The notes: generated by a model from the sequence alone, not told the origin. Counted from the stretch's first letter, positions 7,602 to 16,130 are shown. The stretch is DNA of 23,923 nt from Dysgonamonadaceae bacterium (GCA_031261015.1 JAISKG010000174.1:1-23923); one strand, 5' to 3'. Numbers and translations: made by a program.

Positions 7602-9004
7602 CGAACTTTTCCGTCAAATAAACCTCTGTCTTTATCAAGCGACAACCAAATCAATAGCGGTTGCCCAACGATATGATCTTCGGGAACAAAGCCCCAATAG
7701 CGCGAATCCAGCGAGTTGTGCCGGTTGTCGCCCATCATGAAATAATAATCATACTTAAATGTGTAACTGTTGGTTGGAACGTCGTTTATATAAATTTTAT
7801 CGCCGTCGCGCCGTAAAGTATTATTTTCGTAATTGATGATGCAACGCGAATACAAGGCCAGATTTTCTTCATTAAGTACAATCGTTTCGCCTTTTTTGGG
7901 AATCCACAGCGGGCCGAAATCGTCGCGCGTCCAACCGGTATCGTAAGTGTAGGGATACGTGCGATCGCCGACGAAAGGCGGCGAAAGGCGGACGGAGCGC
8001 GCCCAACCGGCTTTTTGCAAATAAGTTAGCGCCTCTTGTGTCAACGGCAGGATATAAACAGGATTGTAGCCGCCAGCTGCATTGGGTTCGATGCCTAAAG
8101 CATTAAACGCATCGATGGGATCGGAATATTCGTTCAAAAAATGGCGGTCGTCGGGACTGACATCCAACTTGCGGAATTGCTTTTCGGAAAGCCGGGCACC
8201 TTGCGTTTCTACGAAATAATTGAATTGCAATTTTTTCGGATTCGGCAAAATTTCTCCGTTAATATATACTTGATTATTTATGATTTGCAATGAATCACCC
8301 GGCATCCCAATGCAACGTTTCACATAATTTTCGCGCCGGTCAACGGGACGATAGATAACGTCGCCATAAATTCGTTTGTTTTCGTTCACGGCTTTCCAAC
8401 CATTTTTATAAACCAAGTCATAATAATCGCGATCTTGAGCGTATAATGCTACGGTATCTCCGGCAGGAAAATTAAATACAACAATATCATTGCGTTTCAC
8501 GTGCCCGAATCCTTTCAGGCGTTTGTAATCCCAATACGGCCAATCGCTGTAAGATTTCGTATTCAAAACCGGCATCGTATGATGAGTCAAGGGCATAGCC
8601 AAAGGCGTATTCGGCACGCGCGGCCCATAACTCAATTTGCTTACCAAAAGATAATCGCCAACCAGCAAACTTTTTTCCAAAGAAGAAGTTGGGATTTTAT
8701 AATTCTGGAAAATAAAAATATGAATCAACGAAACGGCGATCAATGCGAAAATAATCGCGTCGGCCCAATCGGCAATTGTGCGTAAACCTTTGTTTTTCGA
8801 ATGTTTCCAAGCATCCCAAGTTATGAAGCGGGAAATGTAAATATCGAAAATCAGAAATTCGATCAGCAATAACCAATAATTACCCACCCAAATGCAAAAC
8901 CCAATCAATAACAAACTGAGCAACGCAAATTTGATCCATTGCGACTTCTTCGCTTGCCGAAGGTGCTCCTGAAAGGGTTTAGACTTTTTTACCGTATTGT
9001 CCAT
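7565..9004 (-). CDS. lepB: Signal peptidase I
   Basis: A 479-residue Bacteroidota-type signal peptidase I, which removes signal peptides from exported proteins at the outer face of the inner membrane. Hydrophobic segments lie about residues 25-60 and 83-100. The active-site box reads [14 protein letters not shown] with nucleophile S108 (usually followed by Met, here Leu) and the general base K229 in [12 protein letters not shown]. The C-terminal boxes are [25 protein letters not shown]. It is longer than E. coli LepB because of a large insert between the catalytic halves, as usual for this phylum. It follows dapB by 32 nt on the same strand and overlaps wbqC. Confidence 0.95.
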   Translation of the reverse strand: MDNTVKKSKPFQEHLRQAKKSQWIKFALLSLLLIGFCIWVGNYWLLLIEFLIFDIYISRFITWDAWKHSKNKGLRTIADWADAIIFALIAVSLIHIFIFQNYKIPTSSLEKSLLVGDYLLVSKLSYGPRVPNTPLAMPLTHHTMPVLNTKSYSDWPYWDYKRLKGFGHVKRNDIVVFNFPAGDTVALYAQDRDYYDLVYKNGWKAVNENKRIYGDVIYRPVDRRENYVKRCIGMPGDSLQIINNQVYINGEILPNPKKLQFNYFVETQGARLSEKQFRKLDVSPDDRHFLNEYSDPIDAFNALGIEPNAAGGYNPVYILPLTQEALTYLQKAGWARSVRLSPPFVGDRTYPYTYDTGWTRDDFGPLWIPKKGETIVLNEENLALYSRCIINYENNTLRRDGDKIYINDVPTNSYTFKYDYYFMMGDNRHNSLDSRYWGFVPEDHIVGQPLLIWLSLDKDRGLFDGKVRWKRLFRLVKNQ

Positions 9005-9036
9005 AGCTTTTTTATTTGAAGAATATTATCTATATA

Positions 9037-9753
9037 TTAGAGATTCAATAAATCGTTCATAGTGAGAAAACCTTTTTTGCCTTGCGTATATTCGGCGGCG
9101 AGTACGGCGCCCAACGCAAAACCTTTCCGGTTTTTCGCTTCGTGCTTGATGCAGATAATGTCAGCATCCGATTCGTACTCAACAACATGAATACCGGGAA
9201 CTTCGCCTTCGCGTTCGGCATGAATCAGCAGATCACCGGACGCGCCTTGCACAGCTTCTTTCCATTGCTTTTTCCGGTCGATTTCTTCCAAAATCGCTTC
9301 GGCCAACGTAATACCTGTTCCGCTGGGCGAATCCAATTTATGGATATGGTGAACTTCTTCCATGTGCACGTCGTATTGCGGAAAGCGATTCATGATCTTC
9401 GCCAAGTAGCGGTTGACGGCAAAAAAGATATTCACACCTATACTGTAATTTGAAGCGTAAAAGAAAGTTTGCCCGTTTTGTTCGCATTCTTTTTTCACGG
9501 TATCTAAATGTTGCAGCCATCCTGTAGTGCCCGCTACAACCGCTTTCCCGCGCGCAAAACATTTTTGATAATTAGCCAAAGCCGTTTCCGGGCGGGTAAA
9601 CTCAATTGCCACATCTGCCGAAAGAAACGCCGGCGAGTCAAAATCCTGCTGATTATCCACATCAATAATCGACACGATTTCGTGTCCCCGTTCACGAGCG
9701 ATTTCTTCGATCGTATGTCCCATTTTCCCGTAGCCGATCAGCGCAATTTTCAT
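9037..9753 (-). CDS. dapB: 4-hydroxy-tetrahydrodipicolinate reductase
   Basis: A 238-residue DapB, which reduces the dihydrodipicolinate precursor to tetrahydrodipicolinate with NAD(P)H in the lysine/diaminopimelate pathway. The nucleotide-binding motif GYGKMG is at 7-12, AGTTGW at 74-79, and the catalytic region E133-V-H135-H-I-H-K139-L-D-SPSGTG contains the expected His and Lys. The protein is shorter than the E. coli enzyme (273 residues), as in other Bacteroidota. First gene of the dapB-lepB-wbqC cluster; a -7 box lies at 9779-9786. Confidence 0.95.
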   Translation of the reverse strand: MKIALIGYGKMGHTIEEIARERGHEIVSIIDVDNQQDFDSPAFLSADVAIEFTRPETALANYQKCFARGKAVVAGTTGWLQHLDTVKKECEQNGQTFFYASNYSIGVNIFFAVNRYLAKIMNRFPQYDVHMEEVHHIHKLDSPSGTGITLAEAILEEIDRKKQWKEAVQGASGDLLIHAEREGEVPGIHVVEYESDADIICIKHEAKNRKGFALGAVLAAEYTQGKKGFLTMNDLLNL

Positions 9754-9778
9754 CGAAAACTTTTATTTTTTTGATTTG

Positions 9779-9786
9779 CAAAGATA
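9779..9786 (-). promoter_or_regulatory. -7 element upstream of dapB
   Basis: Minus-strand TATCTTTG, a perfect TAnnTTTG, 25 nt before the dapB start. No clear TTG box is found 19-21 nt further upstream. Confidence 0.5.
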
Positions 9787-9938
9787 AACAATATAGCTAA
9801 GTTCTTTTCGATTGAGGGTATTAATTTAGTTTAAAATTGTGATTTGTGGAGTTGATGAAGAAATTGTTGTAATTCCGAGAGCATTACTCGTTAACGTTAA
9901 GAGTTTTATTCCTACAAAGTAGCCTGTATTTTTATTAA

Positions 9939-10000
9939 AACCCCAGAGTACACGGAGGGCGCGGAGTTTTTTCTCTGTGCCCTTTGTGCTCTCTGTGGTT
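9939..10000. repeat. Long imperfect palindrome (CACAGAG-type intergenic repeat)
   Basis: Arms 9939-9966 and 9973-10000 (28 nt each, loop TTTTTT) match at 21 of 28 positions, several mismatches being G-T compatible. The repeating core resembles CCACAGAGNNCACAGAGG-like intergenic elements I have seen in many environmental bacterial genomes. It lies just upstream of the promoter at 10009-10039, and no second copy occurs in the window. Confidence 0.7.
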
Positions 10001-10008
10001 AAAAAAAG

Positions 10009-10039
10009 TTGCATCTAATCAATCAAAACCTTATCTTTG
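10009..10039 (+). promoter_or_regulatory. Promoter upstream of the barrel pseudogene
   Basis: TTG (10009-10011), 20-nt spacer, TATCTTTG (10032-10039): a perfect Bacteroidota promoter pattern directly after the palindrome. It now drives only a broken reading frame. Confidence 0.6.
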
Positions 10040-10125
10040 CATCTATATTAATCAAAACAGCTATTCCTTCCAATCAAATTACAAAAATAGAGTTTCATTA
10101 CCCGAATGCATCCGATACTTTATCT

Positions 10126-10796
10126 ATGTATTACTTGCCAGCCAAAGGTATCTATGGCGGAACCAAGTGGGTAGCTTGCGTAGGAGAAGGCCCTTTTGTT
10201 TCGGCTTACATGAACGCTTGGCGTTATCGTATCGATGGAAATAACGGCCAACTCATCTTGGAGGGAATAAAACAAGTTACTCATAATGGCAATGGGACAA
10301 CGATGATCATTACGGACTTCAATTCGGACTCGGTATCCGAAGTGCGATATTTAAATTTATCACATACGGGGGCGATCTCGGTTATGCTTCTGCCGATTAC
10401 ATTGATGACGTGAAGCGGATAGAAAATCATCCGGGGAACTGGAATAATGCGCCCGTTATTCCGGAAGATTTCTCAAAAGCCTCGCTGTTTCGCTTCAATA
10501 CTTTTTTAGGATTGCAATTGCCTTTGGATTTGAAAAAAATCTACGTTGTGCCGGCCGGCCATATTTCTTTCGGTGGAGTATTTTCAGCCGATTATGCTAC
10601 CTTGCATTACGGCCCTATGGCAACCTTGGATTTCGGATTTAAGATGAAATACGGCAGCATTTTATTCATTGGAGCGGGTTATCGTCGCAATATTCCGTTA
10701 AAAAGCGAAGAAGGCAAAGCGGAGGTTTCCGCGCCGGGATTCGAAGCATATCAACCTTACGGCAATCTCATGTTCCGCTTGAGTTATAAATATTAA
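10126..10796 (+). pseudogene. Frameshifted outer-membrane beta-barrel protein remnant
   Basis: The first part reads in one frame (from ATG 10126: MYYLPAKGIYGGTKWVACVG...). Around 10297-10310 barrel-like sequence continues in another frame (YGLQFGLGIRSAIFKFITYG, then GDLGYASADYIDDVKRIENH) to a TAA at 10794-10796, ending in the typical C-terminal aromatic FRLSYKY. The upstream stop of that second frame (10284) and the downstream stop of the first (10411) mean neither frame alone is whole. No signal peptide or convincing start is present, although an upstream promoter is. I read it as a decayed outer-membrane protein gene with one frameshift and a lost N-terminus; a sequencing error could explain the shift but not the missing signal peptide. 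The exact 5' boundary is uncertain. Confidence 0.65.
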
Positions 10797-10819
10797 CATA
10801 CGATTCCAATTTATTTTCC

Positions 10820-10827
10820 TACCTTTG
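10820..10827 (+). promoter_or_regulatory. -7 element upstream of the metallo-hydrolase gene
   Basis: TACCTTTG (TAnnTTTG), 16 nt before the ATG at 10844. No matching TTG box was found 19-21 nt upstream. Confidence 0.45.
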
Positions 10828-10843
10828 TCCAATTTTCAATCGA

Positions 10844-11647
10844 ATGGATCTACGATTTCTTAGTCTGGCAAGCGGTAGCAGCGGCAATTGTTATTATTTG
10901 GGAACTCCCACTTACGGGATTCTTTTAGATGCCGGCATTGGGATCCGGACGATCAAAAAAGCGCTCAAAGAACATGAGATCGGACTGGAGCAGATCATGG
11001 CGGTATTCATCACGCACGATCACAGCGATCATATCAAATGCGTGGGTTGCTTAGGCGAAAAATATGGGATTCCGGTGTATGCTACCGAGTTAGTTCATGA
11101 GGGAATCCGGAATAATCGCTTCGTGGATGTAAAGCTTCACACTTCTCGCCAGACGATAGAAAAAGGACAAGCCGTCTGTATCAAAGATTTCAGTATCACG
11201 GCTTTCGACGTTCCGCACGACGCGAGCGATTGTGTCGGCTATGTCATTCAATTTCAAAATCAGACTTTTGTTTTGGCGACCGATATCGGTTGTATCAATG
11301 AGTTGGTAGCGCCTTACATTTGCCAGGCCAATCATTTGATTATCGAAGCCAATTATGACCAGGAAATGTTGCTCAACGGACATTATTCCAAATTTTTGAA
11401 AAAACGAATCTCCAGCGGAACCGGCCATTTGTGCAACACCGAAACCGCTGAATTTCTCGCTGCCAACTTCAAGCAACACTTGAAAAACATCTGGCTATGT
11501 CATTTGAGTAAAGAAAATAACCATCCTCAATTAGCATATAAAACCATCGAAGCGGCCTTCGACCGTTCCGGCATCCGCATCGGCACGGATGTACAAGTAA
11601 CTATTTTGAAGCGCAACTCGCCTTCGGATCTTTATATCCTGATTTAA
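10844..11647 (+). CDS. MBL-fold metallo-hydrolase, YycJ-like
   Basis: A 267-residue metallo-beta-lactamase-fold protein. The metal-binding motif T57-H-D-H-S-D-H63 follows the N-terminal LSLASGSSGNCYYLG typical of the YycJ/WalJ branch; further metal ligands are likely in PHDASD and the TDIG segment, and the C-terminal LCHLSKENN is conserved in this branch. YycJ-like proteins are putative exonucleases or phosphodiesterases linked to DNA repair or cell-wall control in Firmicutes; the substrate here is unknown. Its TAA shares bases with the stop of the convergent kinase gene (11644-11647). Confidence 0.9.
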   Translation: MDLRFLSLASGSSGNCYYLGTPTYGILLDAGIGIRTIKKALKEHEIGLEQIMAVFITHDHSDHIKCVGCLGEKYGIPVYATELVHEGIRNNRFVDVKLHTSRQTIEKGQAVCIKDFSITAFDVPHDASDCVGYVIQFQNQTFVLATDIGCINELVAPYICQANHLIIEANYDQEMLLNGHYSKFLKKRISSGTGHLCNTETAEFLAANFKQHLKNIWLCHLSKENNHPQLAYKTIEAAFDRSGIRIGTDVQVTILKRNSPSDLYILI

Positions 11648-13311
11648 TCGGGATATAAACCGCCGCCCAAAAATTCCCGTAAAAGCGAGGTATTCGGCAA
11701 TTCCTGAATATCAATATATTGAAAATAACGCAAGAAACGCAACAAGCGGTAAGCGTCGGTATATTCGGGCGTCATCGGTGGAATTTCTTTCAACATCGGC
11801 TCCACGCTTCGGCGCAAAGCGGCCAACTCGTAAGGCATCGCCGAATTAAACGTTGCATCGGCATTTTCCTGAAACGGGAAAATCCATTTGTCCTCGCCGC
11901 GGCGAACCGACGGCCAGCGGGAAATTGTTTCTTTAGCCGAATAATTACGGAAATAATAATCGCGTACAATGCGCCGGATCAAACGGTTGTCGGTCGTCGA
12001 AACCCAGTTGTGGTTGTCCAATGAAATAGACGTCAAAGCCGACACATAAATTTTGTACATTTCTTCGATCGGAATATTGGGCAATAGTGTCGGATTCATC
12101 GCATGGATGCCTTCCATCACGAGGATCGAATTTTTCTTCAACTGAACGGTATTTCCTCGATAAACCCGTGAGCCGGTCTTGAAATCGTAAGTCGGCAAAG
12201 CCACTTCTTCGCCGGCCAAAATCCGTTGCAAATCAATGTTGAATTGCTTTAAATCGATGGCATACAGCGATTCGTAATCGTAGGCGCCGTCTTCATCTAA
12301 AGGAGTTTCTTCGCGACTCACATAATAATCGTCCAACGAAATATTGATCGGATCTAATGTTTTGACCATCAATTGAATATCCAAACGTCTGCAAAACGTA
12401 GTTTTTCCCGACGAAGATGGGCCGGAAATCAGCACGACACGTAATCCGTTGACGTAGCGAGCCGCGATTTCATCGGCCATCTGAGCAATATTCCGTTCCT
12501 GCATCGCTTCCGAGATTTTCACAATCTTTGAAATTTCGCCTTTCTCCGCCCATTGATTCAATTCACCGACATTGCTCACGCCGATCGCTTTTTGATATTT
12601 CAATAAGTCCTGCAGCACCGTCCGCATTTTCTTTTGCATCACAAAAGGTTGAAGTTCATCGGGTTGTTCGGGATTGGGAACACGTAACAACAATCCGTCG
12701 TTGTATTTCTGCAATTTAAAAAGGTAAATACATTTCGTACTCGGCAACAACGCGCCGTAAAAACAATTGATATAACCGTCCAAAGCATTGTAGCGACTAT
12801 ACACTTCACCGACAGTCTTCAGCAGCACGGCTTTATCTTCCATGCCGTTTTTATTGAAAATCCGGATCACGTCTTCCGTCTGTTCCTCAAACGTTTGGAA
12901 AGGGTAATCGGCGCCAATAATTTCCTGCATCCGGGTTTCGATGGCGTGCACGTCTTCGGTTGTGATTTCACGCTTCAAATCCAGATCGCAATAATAGCCT
13001 TTCGAGAGCGAATGTTCGATCCAAAGCCGCTTGCCGGGATACAAATCTTTCACGGCTTTCGCTAAGACAAAACACAGAGAGCGTACATACGTCCGCATTC
13101 CGGAAGGATCGCTAATTCCAATAAACTCAACCGTTTTCGGATGATAACAAGTGTAGTACAGCGGTTCGGTTTTGTTGTTCACACGCGCGCAGGTCGGCGC
13201 ATGCGGCAACTTTACTTCCATCGTTCGGTAAACCTCTAAAAGCGAAACCCCAATCGGGAAATCTTGGTAACTGTCGTTATTCTTACAATAGATTCTAACG
13301 GTTTCTTGCAT
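11644..13311 (-). CDS. Nucleoside (uridine) kinase with TGS/ThrRS-like N-terminus
   Basis: A 555-residue protein typical of Bacteroidota. Residues 1-65 form a TGS-like domain, residues about 70-200 resemble the second additional domain of threonyl-tRNA synthetase, and residues about 285-490 are a P-loop uridine kinase/phosphoribulokinase domain with Walker A G297-P-S-S-S-G-K-T304 and ISLDDYYV. It probably phosphorylates uridine/cytidine in pyrimidine salvage; the role of the tRNA-synthetase-like part is unknown. The gene is convergent with the metallo-hydrolase and shares stop-codon bases with it. A -7 box lies at 13355-13362. Confidence 0.9.
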   Translation of the reverse strand: MQETVRIYCKNNDSYQDFPIGVSLLEVYRTMEVKLPHAPTCARVNNKTEPLYYTCYHPKTVEFIGISDPSGMRTYVRSLCFVLAKAVKDLYPGKRLWIEHSLSKGYYCDLDLKREITTEDVHAIETRMQEIIGADYPFQTFEEQTEDVIRIFNKNGMEDKAVLLKTVGEVYSRYNALDGYINCFYGALLPSTKCIYLFKLQKYNDGLLLRVPNPEQPDELQPFVMQKKMRTVLQDLLKYQKAIGVSNVGELNQWAEKGEISKIVKISEAMQERNIAQMADEIAARYVNGLRVVLISGPSSSGKTTFCRRLDIQLMVKTLDPINISLDDYYVSREETPLDEDGAYDYESLYAIDLKQFNIDLQRILAGEEVALPTYDFKTGSRVYRGNTVQLKKNSILVMEGIHAMNPTLLPNIPIEEMYKIYVSALTSISLDNHNWVSTTDNRLIRRIVRDYYFRNYSAKETISRWPSVRRGEDKWIFPFQENADATFNSAMPYELAALRRSVEPMLKEIPPMTPEYTDAYRLLRFLRYFQYIDIQELPNTSLLREFLGGGLYPD

Positions 13312-13354
13312 ACTTCAATCGTTAATAATGTGTTAAAAGACCGGATTCAGATGA

Positions 13355-13362
13355 CAAAAATA
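13355..13362 (-). promoter_or_regulatory. -7 element upstream of the nucleoside kinase gene
   Basis: Minus-strand TATTTTTG (TAnnTTTG), 43 nt before the kinase start. No good -33 box was found. Confidence 0.4.
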
Positions 13363-13405
13363 CTAAATTAATTCAATCGGCTAATCATTTTTGTCAAGAA
13401 AGTAT

Positions 13406-13413
13406 TACTTTTG
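13406..13413 (+). promoter_or_regulatory. -7 element upstream of the FKBP lipoprotein gene
   Basis: TACTTTTG (TAnnTTTG), 57 nt before the ATG at 13471. No TTG box at the usual spacing. Confidence 0.45.
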
Positions 13414-13470
13414 CTCAGTTTTTTCGACATCAAAGCGATTTTTTTCTATAATGACTTAAAAATATAAAAA

Positions 13471-14364
13471 ATGATGAAAAAGTTAGTTTGCATTTCAACA
13501 ATGTGTTTGGCGTTTTTCGCCATGGTAACGATGGTTTCCTGTACTCCGAAGGCTCCGAAAGCGAACCTGAAAACGGAAATCGACTCTCTTGCTTACGCAA
13601 CAGGCGTGAATATGACTCAAGGCTTGTCGCAATACCTCGAACAATTAGGCATCGAAGATGCGCAAAAAGCCGATTTTTTGGCCGGTTTTTTGGAAGGCGC
13701 TAAAGTAAACAAAGACGACAAGAAAACGATTGCCCGCTTAACCGGTTTGCAAATCGGACAACAAGTCTTGAATCAAATGCTTCCGAATACGGAACGCCAA
13801 ATTTTCGGATCGGATTCGACCCGCACTTTAGACAAAGCTAATTTCTTAGCCGGTTTCCTTACCGCAGTGAAAAACGATTCGTTGTTGCTGATCAAAAAAG
13901 AAGAAGCTCAAATGTATGCTTCTACTGTCGGCCAACGTATTCACATGGAGCAATTTGAAAAAGAAAACGCTGAAGCGAAAGCTTCCAACGCCAAATTCTT
14001 GGAAGAAAACAAATCGAAAGAAGGCGTGGTCACTTTACCCAGCGGCCTGCAATACAAAGTAATCTCTGAAGGCAAAGGCCCGAAACCAGCTGCAACCGAC
14101 TTTGTGAAAGTAGATTACACAGGCACTTTGATCGACGGAACAGAATTTGACAGTTCTGCGAAAAACGGCGGCCCCCTCGAATTGGCTTTGAATCGTGTCA
14201 TCGCCGGTTGGACGGAAGGTATCCAATTGATGCCTGTCGGTTCCAAATATATTTTCTATATTCCGTATAATTTGGCTTACGGCGAACAAGGGCGTCCGGG
14301 AAATATTCCTCCTTACGCCACTTTGATTTTCGATGTAACTTTACACGAAATCGTTAAGAAATAA
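13471..14364 (+). CDS. FKBP-type peptidyl-prolyl cis-trans isomerase, lipoprotein
   Basis: A 297-residue lipoprotein: signal peptide followed by a lipobox ending at C24 (MVSC). Residues about 35-180 form the helical N-terminal region of FkpA/Mip-type enzymes (repeated FLAGFLEGAK / FLAGFLTAVK segments), used for dimerisation in that family. Residues about 185-297 are the FKBP domain: LPSGLQYKVISEGKG, VKVDYTGTLIDGTEFDSS, VIAGWTEGIQLMPVGSKY, IPYNLAYGEQG, IPPYATLIFDVTL. It probably assists folding of exported proteins in the periplasm or at the outer membrane. A second in-frame ATG directly follows the first. Confidence 0.93.
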   Translation: MMKKLVCISTMCLAFFAMVTMVSCTPKAPKANLKTEIDSLAYATGVNMTQGLSQYLEQLGIEDAQKADFLAGFLEGAKVNKDDKKTIARLTGLQIGQQVLNQMLPNTERQIFGSDSTRTLDKANFLAGFLTAVKNDSLLLIKKEEAQMYASTVGQRIHMEQFEKENAEAKASNAKFLEENKSKEGVVTLPSGLQYKVISEGKGPKPAATDFVKVDYTGTLIDGTEFDSSAKNGGPLELALNRVIAGWTEGIQLMPVGSKYIFYIPYNLAYGEQGRPGNIPPYATLIFDVTLHEIVKK

Positions 14365-14375
14365 GACTTTTCGTC

Positions 14376-14419
14376 ATTGCAAATGGAGCGAAGCCGGTTT
14401 GCTTCGCTCCATTTGTAAT
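14376..14419. repeat. 19-bp hairpin between the FKBP and Lrp genes
   Basis: Arms 14376-14394 and 14401-14419 pair over 19 bp with a single G-T pair around a 6-nt loop (CGGTTT). It begins 12 nt after the FKBP stop. There is no following T-run on either strand, so it is not a canonical terminator; transcript-end protection or attenuation is possible. It overlaps the 5' end of an N-terminally longer Lrp frame, which argues against that start. Confidence 0.75.
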
Positions 14420-14443
14420 GGTGGTTTAAAGAATTCGTTTTAT

Positions 14444-14908
14444 ATGGAAAAAATCGACAAATTAGATCGCAAGATACTGCAAATTATTTCACAAAACGCC
14501 CGTATTCCGTTCAAAGATGTAGCGGATGTTTGCGGGGTTTCGAGAGCTGCCATTCACCAGCGCGTTCAAAAAATGATCGAAATGAAGGTGATCGTCGGAT
14601 CGGGTTATCACATGAATCCGAAGTCACTGGATTTCAATACTTGCACGTATATCGGCGTGAAATTGGAACGCGGTTCGATGTACAAAGACGTAGTGCCTGA
14701 ACTCGAAAAAATTCCCGAAGTTGTGGAATGTCATTTTACGACCGGCCCTTACACCATGCTAATCAAACTCTACGCCAGAGATAATGAGCATTTTATGGAA
14801 TTACTCAACGGACGGATTCAAGAAATTCCGGGCGTAATTTCGACCGAAACATTGATTTCTCTTCGCCAAAGTTTCAAACGGGAAATTCCTGTGCTTGCCA
14901 CGGTTTAA
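14444..14908 (+). CDS. Lrp/AsnC family transcriptional regulator
   Basis: A 154-residue regulator starting at ATG 14444 (MEKIDKLDRKILQIISQNAR); an earlier in-frame start at 14399 lies inside the hairpin loop and adds non-conserved residues. Residues about 1-60 are the winged helix-turn-helix (IPFKDVADVCGVSRAAIHQRVQKM), residues about 70-150 the RAM/AsnC ligand-binding domain (VECHFTTGPYTMLIKLYARD). Such proteins sense amino acids and form octamers or dimers on DNA. The effector is not predictable here. It is followed by the phosphatase lipoprotein gene 25 nt downstream. Confidence 0.9.
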   Translation: MEKIDKLDRKILQIISQNARIPFKDVADVCGVSRAAIHQRVQKMIEMKVIVGSGYHMNPKSLDFNTCTYIGVKLERGSMYKDVVPELEKIPEVVECHFTTGPYTMLIKLYARDNEHFMELLNGRIQEIPGVISTETLISLRQSFKREIPVLATV

Positions 14909-14933
14909 TACTATTTAATGTATTGATAATAAC

Positions 14934-15992
14934 ATGATTAAAAGAGCTTTTCTGTCCTTAGTTTGTCTGGGCCTCTTTTATTCTTGTACGAAAGAGAAAC
15001 CCGACATCCATACTGCCTGCGAACTGACGGCAACGGGTACGTATGTGATTAAGTGGGAAACGTTTCCGTCGATGACGGGAAACGTGAAGATTTACGAATC
15101 GTCCAAAACCGATTCGTTCGACTTAAATTCGCCCATTGCCGAACAAAACATTAGCATTGGCTACAAAAATGTGTTGCCGATGCCGACCAACAAGCGATCG
15201 TATTTCCAATTGGTTTTCAATAAAGAATATTCGGTAATCACGGCCGACCGGATCATTCCGATGCAGAAAATTTTCAATTTCAGGGATTTGGGAGGCTATC
15301 AAAACCGGCATAAACAGCAAGTCCAATGGGGCAAACTCTACCGCTCCGGCTCGCTGGCGATGGCGAACAAGCACGACATCACCACTTTAAAACAGTTGGG
15401 CATTAAAACCGTGATCGACTTCCGTACAGAGAAAGATACTCATTTGCATCCTTCGCAATTCCAAGCCGAACAGATCTTTAACTTGCCGTTGCGCGGCAAC
15501 AATTACAATGTTTTCTTCGATGAGATTTTATCCGGAAAAATGCAGCGCCACGATGTGATTATGTATTTGCAGGAAGTTTTTTATTTTCTGCTCGAAAACA
15601 ATTCCGATTATTTCACCAAGATGTTTGATGTTTTGTTGAATGAACAGAATTATCCGGTGATGATGTATTGTTCGTTGGGGCAAGACCGTTCCGCAATCGC
15701 CGTCGCTTTAGCGCTTGCCGCTTTAGATATTGATCAGGAAACAATCATCAACGATTACTTGTTATCCAACGAATTGATCAATTATCATTCGTTGGTTGAC
15801 AACGCCGATAATTTTACGCCGCAGGTGCAGGAAACGATTACCGCTTTGTTCCGGGCACACCGGGAAACGATTTCTTATTCGTTTAATCAGATTGAGCAGG
15901 AGTATGGCTCGATGCAGAATTATTTGGAGAAGGAATTGCAGATGACGGGGAAGAAAAGAGAGAAATTGAAGGAGTTGTTGCTGTATAAATAA
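14934..15992 (+). CDS. Tyrosine-phosphatase family lipoprotein
   Basis: A 352-residue protein with a lipoprotein signal ending at C18 (LFYSC). Residues about 20-105 form an extra N-terminal domain of beta type. Residues about 110-350 match the bacterial protein tyrosine/serine phosphatase family Y_phosphatase3 (PF13350): NFRDLGGY, GKLYRSGSL, TVIDFRTEKD and a P-loop C246-S-L-G-Q-D251-R252-S253. The usual HCxxGKDRT loop has Tyr for His, Gln for Lys and Ser for Thr, but the catalytic Cys, Asp and Arg are kept, so activity is likely. Its site of action is the periplasmic or outer leaflet side. Probably cotranscribed with the Lrp gene. Confidence 0.88.
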   Translation: MIKRAFLSLVCLGLFYSCTKEKPDIHTACELTATGTYVIKWETFPSMTGNVKIYESSKTDSFDLNSPIAEQNISIGYKNVLPMPTNKRSYFQLVFNKEYSVITADRIIPMQKIFNFRDLGGYQNRHKQQVQWGKLYRSGSLAMANKHDITTLKQLGIKTVIDFRTEKDTHLHPSQFQAEQIFNLPLRGNNYNVFFDEILSGKMQRHDVIMYLQEVFYFLLENNSDYFTKMFDVLLNEQNYPVMMYCSLGQDRSAIAVALALAALDIDQETIINDYLLSNELINYHSLVDNADNFTPQVQETITALFRAHRETISYSFNQIEQEYGSMQNYLEKELQMTGKKREKLKELLLYK

Positions 15993-16062
15993 GCGCCTTA
16001 CTATCTATCTACCTTGCAATCACCTACAAAATAGATAATTCTTGAGATAATCATTTACAACA

Positions 16063-16096
16063 AGCCTTCCCAAATTTTCAAAAACTTGGAAAGGCT
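16063..16096. terminator. Possible terminator hairpin in a convergent gap
   Basis: Arms 16063-16073 and 16086-16096 pair over 11 bp with one C-A mismatch around a 12-nt loop, in the gap between two convergent genes (15992 and 16131). There is no U-run at the right place on either strand, so the terminator call rests mainly on position. Confidence 0.4.
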
Positions 16097-16130
16097 ATAA
16101 GAAAAAAGTAGTTCAATACGTTATCTTCAA

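Larger units (their letters stand above)
9754..10031. other. Intergenic region without a supported gene
   Basis: AT-rich DNA between dapB and a barrel pseudogene. It contains the dapB -7 box near its left end and a long imperfect palindrome at 9939-10000. A 62-codon minus-strand frame (9826-10014) spans the palindrome but is judged spurious. Nothing else was seen. Confidence 0.6.

Noticed and set aside
9754..9840. Lysine riboswitch upstream of dapB
   Set aside because: The leader is too short and AT-rich, with no conserved multi-helix pattern; only a -7 box is visible.
9826..10014. 62-codon minus-strand reading frame ending near dapB
   Set aside because: Its N-terminal half is a translation of the CACAGAG palindrome, the rest has no family resemblance, and such frames are known artefacts over this type of repeat.
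14399..14443. N-terminally longer start for the Lrp regulator
   Set aside because: It would begin inside the 19-bp hairpin and add 15 residues not typical of the family; ATG 14444 gives the usual Lrp N-terminus.
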